Assembly: GCA_001657325.1 (NCBI GenBank)
Contig: LWRO01000046.1
Coordinates: 1 to 33,737, forward strand
Origin: Geitlerinema sp. BBD 1991-9
Lineage (GTDB): Bacteria; Cyanobacteriota; Cyanobacteriia; Cyanobacteriales; Geitlerinemataceae
DNA: 33,737 nt
Direction of reading: 5' to 3'
The notes below the pieces were generated by a model. It ran no database searches. It was not told the origin of the DNA and was given only the letters and a program-made list of their open reading frames with translations. The position numbers and the translations under genes are program-made. Each line of letters begins with the position of its first letter. Within the stretch, counting starts at the first letter, position 1. Shown here one piece after another: positions 24,395 through 31,570 of this stretch.

Positions 24395-24847
24395 CTACGG
24401 CACGATCGAACGCTGACACGCCGGACACACCGCGTGAATCGTCAACTGACAGTCGAGGAGATGATACCCCTCTTTCTGCGAGGTTTTCATGCCGATCTTC
24501 AAGACCGCATCGCTTTTAAATTCGAGTGTCTTATTGCACTTGACACAAATGAGATGATGGTGGTGGTAAGGATAGGGTTGATTGATTTCGTAATGTTTGT
24601 GGTCTTCACCGAGTTCTAGCTCTCTGAGAATCCCCATACGAGCCATGAGCTTGAGTGTGCGGTACACCGTTGACAGACTAATTTGGTGTCCGTCATTCTG
24701 GAGGTGTTCGTATAAATCTTCAGCACTCAAGTGTTCGCCTTTCGGCAAATTCTGAAAAGTCTTCAGAATAGTTTCCCGCTGGGGCGTCATGCGCCACCCG
24801 CGCTCGTTGAGTTCGGATTTCAGAGAGGCTGTCGAGTAAACAGACAT
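24395..24847 (-). CDS. fur: Ferric uptake regulator Fur (FurA type)
   Basis: A 150-residue iron-responsive transcription factor. I use the ATG at 24847 (MSVYSTASLKSELNERGWRM), the standard start of cyanobacterial FurA; the longer frame adds 20 spacer residues. The winged-helix DNA-binding domain includes TPQRETILKTFQNLPKGEHL and SLSTVYRTLKLMARMG. The metal/dimer domain has HKHYEINQPYPYHHHHLICV, CxxC at 101-104 (CVKC), and a second CPAC at 141-144. The N-terminal SLKSELNERGW segment distinguishes it from Zur and PerR-type paralogues. It represses iron-uptake genes when iron is sufficient. The iron-type ABC ATPase at 31.5-32.7 kb is a likely target class. A sigma70-like promoter and a large palindrome precede it. 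Confidence 0.92.
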   Translation of the reverse strand: MSVYSTASLKSELNERGWRMTPQRETILKTFQNLPKGEHLSAEDLYEHLQNDGHQISLSTVYRTLKLMARMGILRELELGEDHKHYEINQPYPYHHHHLICVKCNKTLEFKSDAVLKIGMKTSQKEGYHLLDCQLTIHAVCPACQRSIVP

Positions 24848-24877
24848 AATTACTGAAAAAGCCTCTATTTGATATCT

Positions 24878-24907
24878 AGGATACACAGCCGACCCCTCAA
24901 TTGTCAA
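24878..24907 (-). promoter_or_regulatory. Sigma70-like promoter of fur
   Basis: On the minus strand, TTGACA (plus coordinates 24902-24907) and TATCCT (24878-24883), spaced 18 bases. A start point near 24871 would give a leader of about 24 bases containing GAGG before the ATG. Confidence 0.6.
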
Positions 24908-24933
24908 TTAAATTCAATAATTGACAATTGAGG
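24895..24933. promoter_or_regulatory. Large palindrome overlapping the fur promoter
   Basis: Perfect 15-bp inverted repeat CCTCAATTGTCAATT / AATTGACAATTGAGG around a 9-base AT-rich centre. One arm contains the -35 TTGACA of fur. Its position suggests an operator, possibly for Fur autoregulation, or a stem-loop element; it does not match the classic Fur box closely. Confidence 0.5.
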
Positions 24934-25041
24934 AAAACGAGGTTCGAGCCATTTCGGAGCTTGCCAAAGAGACCCAATTATCTGGACAGTTCGGCGCTCG
25001 CAGGATACCTTAGATGTCAGGTTTTACCGAGAGTTTCGTCG

Positions 25042-26973
25042 ATGAGAATACTAGTCACAGGCGGTGCTGGGTTTCTGGGATCTCACCTCATCGATCGCCT
25101 GATGGAACAAGGGCACGAGGTGATTTGTCTGGATAACTTTTTCACCGGACACAAGCGAAATATTTTAAAGTGGATGGACTCTCCGTTCTTCGAGGTCATT
25201 CGCCACGACATCACCGAACCGATCCGACTCGAAGTCGATCGAATCTATCATCTCGCCTGTCCGGCGTCTCCCGTACACTATCAATACAATCCCGTTAAAA
25301 CCGTCAAAACGAGCGTTCTCGGCACGCTCAATATGTTAGGACTGGCCAAACGGGTCAAAGCGAGGTTTTTACTCGCCTCGACATCTGAAGTTTACGGCGA
25401 TCCCACCGTCCACCCTCAAAGCGAAGACTATCGCGGGAACGTCAACCCCATCGGGATTCGTGCCTGTTACGACGATCGAACGGAAATTCTGACCCGAGAC
25501 GGTTGGATTCCGTTTCCCGAACTCGATCCTCAAACCCCCGTCGCCACCCTCACCCCCGAGGGACAGATCGAATATCACATTCCCGACGAATACATCGTTC
25601 AACCCTATGTCGGCGAACTCCTGCGATTTGCGAATGCTCAATTCGATCTCTGCGTCACGCCGAACCATCGTCTTTACCTGCGCAGCCAAACCGGAAACCT
25701 CGAATTCCTCCAGGCCGACGAAGTTCGATCTGCAAAATCTTGGCGCGTCCCCACCGGGGCAGAATTCAACGGTGTCGAGCGGGAATGGTTCGAGTTGGGA
25801 ACACCAGCGCCTCACGCGAAAATGCAGCTCGATCGAATCCGCATGGACGACTGGCTCGAATTTCTCGGTTACTACATTTCCGAAGGCTGCACGCATGTTC
25901 GTCGTCGCGTCCGAGCGGTTGGCGGTTCCGACGACGACGTTGCTGACGATAACGTTCTCATCGCCCAAGTCAATCCCGAGAGACGGGCAAAAATGACCAA
26001 CTGCCTCTCAAAACTCGGCTTTGAATTTTTCCAATCTGACGACCAGTCATTTCAGATTTGCAACAAACAACTGGCAGAAATTCTCCTACCGTTGGGCAAA
26101 TCTGGCGATAAATACATCCCCCGCGAATACCTCAATCTCTCTCAACGTCAATCGCGCATTTTGTTTGACGCACTAATAATGGGAGACGGAGTTGAACCGG
26201 GAGGCCACTACACGTACTACACCCAATCCCAACAACTGGCAGACGACGTACAGGAACTCGCACTGCGCTGTGGTTATGCGGCTTCTGTCGTCTCCCATGC
26301 CGTCGGTCGCGATCTCTACTGCGTGAACGTTCGACCTGCGATCGAGGCCGCTCTCGCCGAACCCGAACGAGTGCGCTACGGCGGCAACGTCTACTGTGTC
26401 AATGTCAAAAATCACGTCATTTGCGTGCGCCGCAACGGACGAGCGGCATTTTGCGGTAACTGCTACGACGAAGGAAAGCGCATCGCCGAAACCCTAACGT
26501 TCGACTATCATCGCCAAAATAACGTTGACGTGCGCGTAATTCGCATCTTCAACACCTACGGGCCGCGAATGCAGGAACACGACGGACGAGTGGTGAGCAA
26601 CTTCATCGTGCAAGCTCTGCGCGGTATTCCCCTCACCGTTTACGGCGACGGTTCCCAAACCCGAAGTTTTTGCTACGCCACGGATCTCATCGAAGGGATG
26701 ATGCGCCTGATGGAAAACGACGAACATCTCGGGCCGGTCAACATTGGGAATCCCGACGAATACACCATCCTCGAACTGGCGCAAACCATTCAGAAACTCG
26801 TCAATCCCGATGTGGACATCCAATTCGAACCGTTGCCCCAGGACGATCCGAAACAGCGACAACCGGACATCACTCGAGCGAAGGAATGGCTGGGCTGGAA
26901 CCCAACAGTGCCGCTAGAAGAAGGACTGAAACGGACGATCGAGGATTTTCGCCAACGGATCGCCGCCAAATAG
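25042..26973 (+). CDS. UDP-glucuronate decarboxylase (UDP-xylose synthase) precursor with intein
   Basis: A 643-residue precursor. Removing an internal 332-residue intein leaves a 311-residue SDR enzyme that converts UDP-glucuronate to UDP-xylose with bound NAD. The N-extein (1-141) has the nucleotide fold MRILVTGGAGFLGSHLIDRL, HLACPASPVHYQYNPVKT and the SDR serine region LLASTSEVYGDPTVHPQ. The C-extein (474-643) begins CYDEGKRIAETLTFDYHRQ, with catalytic Tyr475 and Lys479 of YxxxK, then RIFNTYGPRMQ and the UXS-type tail PLPQDDPKQRQPDITRAKEW. The spliced length is normal. I start at the ATG at 25042; a TTG at 24928 would add 38 unrelated residues inside the fur promoter region. UDP-glucose dehydrogenase, which supplies its substrate, follows 151 bases downstream on the same strand. 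Confidence 0.94.
   Translation: MRILVTGGAGFLGSHLIDRLMEQGHEVICLDNFFTGHKRNILKWMDSPFFEVIRHDITEPIRLEVDRIYHLACPASPVHYQYNPVKTVKTSVLGTLNMLGLAKRVKARFLLASTSEVYGDPTVHPQSEDYRGNVNPIGIRACYDDRTEILTRDGWIPFPELDPQTPVATLTPEGQIEYHIPDEYIVQPYVGELLRFANAQFDLCVTPNHRLYLRSQTGNLEFLQADEVRSAKSWRVPTGAEFNGVEREWFELGTPAPHAKMQLDRIRMDDWLEFLGYYISEGCTHVRRRVRAVGGSDDDVADDNVLIAQVNPERRAKMTNCLSKLGFEFFQSDDQSFQICNKQLAEILLPLGKSGDKYIPREYLNLSQRQSRILFDALIMGDGVEPGGHYTYYTQSQQLADDVQELALRCGYAASVVSHAVGRDLYCVNVRPAIEAALAEPERVRYGGNVYCVNVKNHVICVRRNGRAAFCGNCYDEGKRIAETLTFDYHRQNNVDVRVIRIFNTYGPRMQEHDGRVVSNFIVQALRGIPLTVYGDGSQTRSFCYATDLIEGMMRLMENDEHLGPVNIGNPDEYTILELAQTIQKLVNPDVDIQFEPLPQDDPKQRQPDITRAKEWLGWNPTVPLEEGLKRTIEDFRQRIAAK
25465..26460 (+). mobile_element. 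Intein with LAGLIDADG homing endonuclease, inserted in UXS active site
   Basis: An in-frame 332-residue insertion (precursor residues 142-473). Splicing blocks: Cys1 in CYDDRTEILTRDG (block A), VTPNHRLYLRS with Thr206 and His209 (block B), NVYCVNVKNHVICVRRNG (block F) and AAFCGN-Cys (block G) with terminal Asn and Cys as the +1 residue. The penultimate residue is Gly rather than the usual His. An endonuclease of the two-motif DOD type sits between: LGYYISEG (about 275-282) and LFDALIMGDG (about 374-383), both keeping an acidic residue, about 100 residues apart. It is thus a full-length, probably active class 1 intein and selfish element. Both ends lie exactly at Ala-Cys and Asn-Cys boundaries of the conserved CYDEGKR motif. 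Confidence 0.92.
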
Positions 26974-27124
26974 CACGGTTGGGAAGCAAATCAGCATTTT
27001 TCCGGGTGTATCGACTGCTGGAGTGAAGACTGGGGATTGAAGGATTTTGCGATTAAGCTAGTGTACGAAAGCCTCCTAACCCCCAATTGTTAAGGAGTAC
27101 TTTACTATCTGAGGACAAACTGAT

Positions 27125-28513
27125 ATGCGCGTTTGTGTCATCGGTACGGGATACGTCGGTTTGGTGACTGGAGTTTGCTTGGCTCACATCGGTCACGATG
27201 TCATTTGCATCGATAACAACGAAGAAAAAGTTAAAACCATGAAAGCCGGACGGTCGCCGATTTACGAACCGGGACTGTCGGAAATCATGGCGGCTTGCAT
27301 CGAAGCTGGAACCATCGAATTCACGACCGATTTAGAAGCGGGCGTCAATCACGGCGATATCCTGTTTATCGCAGTCGGAACCCCTCCCCTACCCACGGGC
27401 GAAAGCGATACCCGCTATGTAGAAGCGGTCGCACGGGGAATCGGCGCGCACTTGAAAGAAGGCTATAAAGTCATCGTTAACAAATCTACAGTTCCCATCG
27501 GATCGGGTGACTGGGTTCGATCGATCGTTCTCGACGGCATCGCCGAACGAGAAAAAGCCCTCGTGAGTGCGGGAACCTCGGGTGAAGCCTTGGTCGAACA
27601 CATCAACGTTGAATTCGACGTGGTCAGTAACCCCGAATTTTTGCGGGAAGGTTCGGCTGTCTACGATACGTTCAATCCCGATCGAATCGTTCTCGGTAGC
27701 AATGGCACTCGCGCCATCGAGATGATGAAGGAATTGTACGAACCCATCGTTAAGCGCGAGTTCGCAGAAGAAAAAGATCTGCCTCCGATTCCCGTGGTGG
27801 TGACGGATTTGTGTTCGGCGGAGATGATTAAATACGCGGCGAACTCGTTCCTGGCCACGAAGATCAGCTTCATTAACGAAGTGGCGAACATCTGCGATCG
27901 CGTGGGCGCAGACGTGACCCAGGTGGCCAAAGGTATCGGTCTCGATTCCCGGATTGGGAAAAAGTTCTTACAAGCGGGAATCGGTTGGGGCGGTTCCTGT
28001 TTCCCCAAAGACGTATCGGCTTTAGTTCACACGTCGGACGATTACGGTTACGACGCTCAACTGCTCAAAGCGGCAGTGGAAGTCAACAAACGCCAACGTC
28101 TCATCGCTCTGGAAAAACTCCAACACGAACTGAAAATCCTCAAAGGGAAAACGGTCGGTTTGTTAGGCCTGACGTTTAAACCCGATACCGACGATATGCG
28201 CGACGCGCCTGCTCTGTTGCTGATTGACAACCTCAACCGCTTGGGGGCGAAGGTTAAAGCTTACGATCCCATCGTGTCTCAGTCCGGTTTGAGTTCTGGA
28301 CTGTCTGGTGTGTATGTGGAAACCGACACCGAACGCTTGGCGGAAGGCTGCGATGCACTGGTCTTGGTGACGGATTGGAAGCAGTTCCTCTCGTTGGATT
28401 ACGCGAAGATGGCGAAGGCCATGAACACGCCGATTATGGTGGACGGTCGTAACTTCCTCGATCGAGAGAAGTTAGAATCTCTCGGTTTCCGCTACGTGGG
28501 TATCGGTCATTAA
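27125..28513 (+). CDS. UDP-glucose 6-dehydrogenase
   Basis: A 462-residue NAD-dependent enzyme oxidising UDP-glucose twice to UDP-glucuronate. The N-terminal Rossmann domain has VIGTGYVGLVTGVCLAHIGH (5-24), then FIAVGTPPLPTGESDTRYVE and NKSTVPIGSGDWVR. The central domain has SNPEFLREGSAVYDTFNPDR and the catalytic nucleophile Cys292 in GIGWGGSCFPKD. Lys236 in EMIKYAANSFLATK is the conserved substrate-binding lysine. The C-terminal UDP-binding domain starts with GLTFKPDTDDMRDAPALLLI. GDP-mannose dehydrogenases share the fold, but the pairing with the decarboxylase supports UDP-glucose. Length is normal. GAGGAC 10 bases before the ATG is a reasonable ribosome-binding site. A hairpin follows the stop. 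Product feeds the preceding gene's enzyme. Confidence 0.94.
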   Translation: MRVCVIGTGYVGLVTGVCLAHIGHDVICIDNNEEKVKTMKAGRSPIYEPGLSEIMAACIEAGTIEFTTDLEAGVNHGDILFIAVGTPPLPTGESDTRYVEAVARGIGAHLKEGYKVIVNKSTVPIGSGDWVRSIVLDGIAEREKALVSAGTSGEALVEHINVEFDVVSNPEFLREGSAVYDTFNPDRIVLGSNGTRAIEMMKELYEPIVKREFAEEKDLPPIPVVVTDLCSAEMIKYAANSFLATKISFINEVANICDRVGADVTQVAKGIGLDSRIGKKFLQAGIGWGGSCFPKDVSALVHTSDDYGYDAQLLKAAVEVNKRQRLIALEKLQHELKILKGKTVGLLGLTFKPDTDDMRDAPALLLIDNLNRLGAKVKAYDPIVSQSGLSSGLSGVYVETDTERLAEGCDALVLVTDWKQFLSLDYAKMAKAMNTPIMVDGRNFLDREKLESLGFRYVGIGH

Positions 28514-28551
28514 GCCAGCCTGATTCACCACAGTTCATGTAATACGTCAAT

Positions 28552-28596
28552 AACCCCCAGTTTTTTGTTGATTTTTGATGCAAAATCTGGGGGTTT
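28552..28596 (+). terminator. Stem-loop after UDP-glucose dehydrogenase
   Basis: AACCCCCAG (28552-28560) pairs with CTGGGGGTT (28587-28595), extended by TTTT/AAAA pairs, followed by TTTCG. It lies about 40 bases after the stop codon and likely ends the UXS-UGD transcript, although the T tract is short. Confidence 0.65.
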
Positions 28597-28853
28597 CGAT
28601 CGAAAAGATCTCTGATAAAAATTTTAATCTCAAGCCAAATAGCAATGACACGAAGCCCGACTCTACTCACCCTTATGTTCCATTGAAATGTATTCCCTGG
28701 CTTCGTCATAAATCCAAGAAAAGTGTTTTCGTATCAAAAAATATCGATCGTATAGATGTAACGGCACGTAAGTTAATATTTCAGACTTGAATTTGCGTTT
28801 CTTTTATAAAAAAATCAAAAAAACAAGCTTGAGAACATCTAAAAAGGAACAAT
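28597..28853. other. AT-rich spacer at the left of the low-GC island
   Basis: AT-rich sequence with no convincing gene. An open frame at 28575-28790 begins inside the terminator hairpin and is not supported. The base composition is clearly lower in G+C than the flanking genes and matches the two ORFs that follow. Confidence 0.4.
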
Positions 28854-29171
28854 GTGTCAAAAAAATATCTCGATTGCATGTGTATTACTATACAAAAAAT
28901 AAAAGAAGGTTCCACATATGTAGATTATTGTTTTACATGCAATGTCTACTCTAGAGATTTTAAGCATAGAAAGAATAAAATTCGCCAGACCATCGTTAGT
29001 GAGGCGAGGGGTGTATTGAGAATTAACAAAGATATTCTCAAACCCGAACTGCTTACAGCAATGGAATATGATGAGAATTGTAGATGCTTTTGGCTGTCTT
29101 CTACCGAGGTTATTCGTAATTATAAAAACTCGAGTACATTTCCTGAGTACTTGCACCATGCTTCTGGATAA
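28854..29171 (+). CDS. Hypothetical 105-aa protein, AT-rich island
   Basis: A 105-residue soluble protein that I do not recognise. It starts with GTG at 28854, preceded at a good distance by AAGGAA, so translation is plausible. It holds five cysteines, four of them in the first 30 residues (CMC, YCFTC), and one pair in NCRC near residue 78, plus a basic segment SRDFKHRKNKIRQTIVSEAR. No transmembrane helix or signal peptide. Its G+C content is markedly lower than that of neighbouring housekeeping genes, suggesting acquisition from elsewhere. It is 30 bases upstream of the next ORF in the same direction, so the two may form a small operon. Possible roles such as antitoxin or immunity protein are only speculation. 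Confidence 0.5.
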   Translation: MSKKYLDCMCITIQKIKEGSTYVDYCFTCNVYSRDFKHRKNKIRQTIVSEARGVLRINKDILKPELLTAMEYDENCRCFWLSSTEVIRNYKNSSTFPEYLHHASG

Positions 29172-29201
29172 ATTTTAAGTTTAGTCCACAACTCAAAAAA
29201 C

Positions 29202-29897
29202 ATGATCTTTATTTATGAATTTGCTTTAGACATCAAAATTAAAAATGACAATTCTCCAGAAACGATCGATATTCTGAAGTACATGACACGATCTCGAGAA
29301 TATGATTTCGATCCACCAAAACTCAATCATCCTCTATTCCAGGAAGCTTCACCTTGGAAGCGAGCCGTTCAGATGCTCGATCGAGAATTTACGGTTATCG
29401 AGAGTGGGTGGAGAACAATTCTGAATGATTTTCCACACTTAGGAGAGAAAAGTCTTCCGGGAAAGTTTGGGAGTACGTTTCGAGAAAACCAATTGATTTG
29501 TCGCCGCTTGTCGCGTGATGATGAGTTTGATAATGTATGGTGGATGTTATTTCCTTGGCTTGTTTCAATCAGTGCCTCAACTGGCTTCATTGGATATTAT
29601 CGCTATCGCTGGGAATTGGAAGACGAGCCAATACATTTAATTCACTTTCAAGATAACAAAGTGAGTATCTACAAGATTTTACGAATTGTATCTTTGCCGG
29701 CCAAAAAATTGAAATTCATCGATCGAGAAAATATATTAAGCTTGAATTTTCAAGAGTTACCCGCAGTCGTTCAACAAGAGTTTGCTCGACAAGATAAAGA
29801 TTTAAAAATGTCTTTAGAGGATTGTGAATTGCCAGTTTTTGCTCAAAAATATGTAGCAGTAGACACAGATTTGAATTGGAGACATTTTCAGGAATAA
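29202..29897 (+). CDS. Hypothetical 231-aa protein, AT-rich island
   Basis: A 231-residue soluble protein without a domain I can name. The first 20 residues (MIFIYEFALDIKIKNDNSPE followed by TIDILKYM) and the later WWMLFPWLVSISASTGFIGY then YRYRWE resemble, in layout, a group of short uncharacterised bacterial proteins with a ferredoxin-like N-terminal strand and a GFLGYxRYEE-type segment; this is from memory and weak. The middle holds acidic and aromatic residues (RREF-like EFTVIESGWRTILNDFPHLG). There is no signal peptide. No good ribosome-binding site is visible before the ATG, but it follows the small cysteine-containing ORF closely. Low G+C. It is likely real because of its length, but function is unknown. 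Confidence 0.6.
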   Translation: MIFIYEFALDIKIKNDNSPETIDILKYMTRSREYDFDPPKLNHPLFQEASPWKRAVQMLDREFTVIESGWRTILNDFPHLGEKSLPGKFGSTFRENQLICRRLSRDDEFDNVWWMLFPWLVSISASTGFIGYYRYRWELEDEPIHLIHFQDNKVSIYKILRIVSLPAKKLKFIDRENILSLNFQELPAVVQQEFARQDKDLKMSLEDCELPVFAQKYVAVDTDLNWRHFQE

Positions 29898-29986
29898 ATT
29901 TATCGATCGAACCCACACACCATCACCCCAGTTAGATCGCTAAGATAAAACAATAAGATAAAATAAGATGTTGCTAGAGAACGGTT

Positions 29987-31372
29987 ATGACCTTACCAAA
30001 CGGTCCAAAAACCTCCCCAACCTGGCAAATGCTCGAATGGACGATCGATCCTATCGGGTATATGGAACGCAACACTAAAAAATTCGGTGAAACCTTCACT
30101 GCTCGGTTAGGACATGGTTTAAATGGCTTAGTTTTTGTGAGTAATCCCGACAATATTCGCGAGATTTTGACCGCAGAAGCCCAACAGTTCGATGCTGGAC
30201 GCACCAACGGTATTTTACAAATTTTTGTCGGCGATCGTTCGATTCTTCTTCTCGATGGGGCAGCTCATAAACAGCGGCGCAAACTATTAATGCCTCCCTT
30301 CCACGGCGATCGCGTGTTAACCTACGGCAATACTATTATTCAAGCGACATTGTGCATCGTAGACGAGCGACCTTTAGGACGAGCTTTTCCCGTTCGATCG
30401 ATCGCCCAAGAAATCACCATGCGTGTGATTTTCAAAGCCATTTTTGGCTTAAACGAAGGAGAACGCTACGATCTCCTCTACACCATGATGGCGGACATCC
30501 TCGAGATGACGGCCTCTCCCCTCAAAGCCAGTCTGCTCTTTTTTCGCATTCTGCAACAAGACTGGGGCCCGTGGAGTCCTTGGGGACGATTCCTACGCCG
30601 CCAAAAAGAACTCGACGACCTCCTCTACACCGTCATCCGAGAACGCCGAGAAACCCTCGACGCATCTCGCACCGACATTTTAACGTTGCTGTTATCCGCA
30701 ACCGACGAAAACGGCGAGAGCATGAGCGATCGAGAATTGCGCGACGAACTCGTGACATTGCTGTTAGCCGGTCACGAAACCACCGCAACCGCCTTATCCT
30801 GGGCGCTGTACTGGACTCATAAATATCCCGAAGTGTGCCAACGCCTGCTCGCCGAACTCGACGAGTTAGGGGAAACACCCGATCTGATGGCGGTGTTCAA
30901 ACTTCCCTATCTCACCGCCGTTTGCAACGAAACCCTACGGCTTCACCCTGTAGCGTTAATTACCTTCCCCCGCATCGTCAACGGATCTTTTCAAATGGGC
31001 GATCGAACTTTCGAGGAAGACACCGTTCTCGCCCCCTGTATTTACATGACCCACCACCGCGAAGACCTCTATCCAGATTCCGATCGCTTCAATCCCGATC
31101 GCTTCCTCGATCGCCAGTACTCCCCTTTCGAGTTCTACCCCTTCGGTGGCGGAAACCGTCGCTGTCTGGGAATGGCTTTAGCCTTGTACGAACTCAAACT
31201 CGCCCTCGCGACGATGTTACGTCATTACGAGTTCGCCTTACCCGAAGATCGACCCATCAAACCCATGCGTCGCGGTATCACTCTCGCCCCCTCGGGAAAT
31301 TTGCAGTTAGTCAAATTGAGACGACGCAGCCCCTCGGAAGTCCGACAAGCTGCGTCTGCGGTGGGAAGTTAA
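29987..31372 (+). CDS. Cytochrome P450, CYP110-like
   Basis: A 461-residue soluble-type cytochrome P450 monooxygenase. Diagnostic motifs: the proline-rich start LPNGPKTSPTWQMLEWTIDP, the C-helix WxxxR-equivalent in AAHKQRRKLLMPPFHGDRV, the oxygen-binding I-helix AGHETTATALSWALY (261-275), ExxR as ETLR (315-318), and the haem loop FGGGNRRCLGMALALYE with Cys393 as the iron ligand. It has no N-terminal membrane anchor and no fused reductase, so it would draw electrons from ferredoxin. Overall pattern fits cyanobacterial CYP110, linked with fatty-acid, alkane or terpene oxidation. No terpene-cyclase gene is next to it. It begins 90 bases after the AT-rich island but has normal base composition, with abundant CGATCG motifs. 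Confidence 0.93.
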   Translation: MTLPNGPKTSPTWQMLEWTIDPIGYMERNTKKFGETFTARLGHGLNGLVFVSNPDNIREILTAEAQQFDAGRTNGILQIFVGDRSILLLDGAAHKQRRKLLMPPFHGDRVLTYGNTIIQATLCIVDERPLGRAFPVRSIAQEITMRVIFKAIFGLNEGERYDLLYTMMADILEMTASPLKASLLFFRILQQDWGPWSPWGRFLRRQKELDDLLYTVIRERRETLDASRTDILTLLLSATDENGESMSDRELRDELVTLLLAGHETTATALSWALYWTHKYPEVCQRLLAELDELGETPDLMAVFKLPYLTAVCNETLRLHPVALITFPRIVNGSFQMGDRTFEEDTVLAPCIYMTHHREDLYPDSDRFNPDRFLDRQYSPFEFYPFGGGNRRCLGMALALYELKLALATMLRHYEFALPEDRPIKPMRRGITLAPSGNLQLVKLRRRSPSEVRQAASAVGS

Positions 31373-31379
31373 CGGGATG

Positions 31380-31440
31380 GTGTGATGGGGAGATAACACG
31401 ATCGTGTGAAATCTCCTATCTCCTCACGTCCTCATCACAC
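31380..31440. terminator. Nested inverted repeat between P450 and ABC ATPase genes
   Basis: GTGTGATG at 31380-31387 pairs with CATCACAC at 31433-31440, and inside it GGAGAT pairs with ATCTCC around CACGATCGTG. It lies just after the P450 stop, in the spacer between convergent genes, and may terminate one or both. Confidence 0.45.
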
Positions 31441-31570
31441 TGCTTCACGGTGGGTGAAACGGTTGTAGTTACCGTCCTAGTTGCTGCGGACAAGCGAGAT
31501 AAATCGGCCATAGAACCTCTGACTCTGGTTCTCAGCACAGAGCTAAAAAACGATAAAGTGACCGAAGGCG

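Noticed and set aside
24928-25041. N-terminal extension of the decarboxylase from a TTG start
   Set aside because: The extra 38 residues are not family-like and overlap the palindrome at the fur promoter. The ATG at 25042 gives the standard MRILVTGGAGF start.
25369-25968. Minus-strand 199-codon frame opposite the intein
   Set aside because: Antisense shadow; the plus strand carries full extein and intein motifs.
28575-28790. 71-codon open frame after UDP-glucose dehydrogenase
   Set aside because: It begins inside the terminator hairpin, has no ribosome-binding site and no recognisable sequence.
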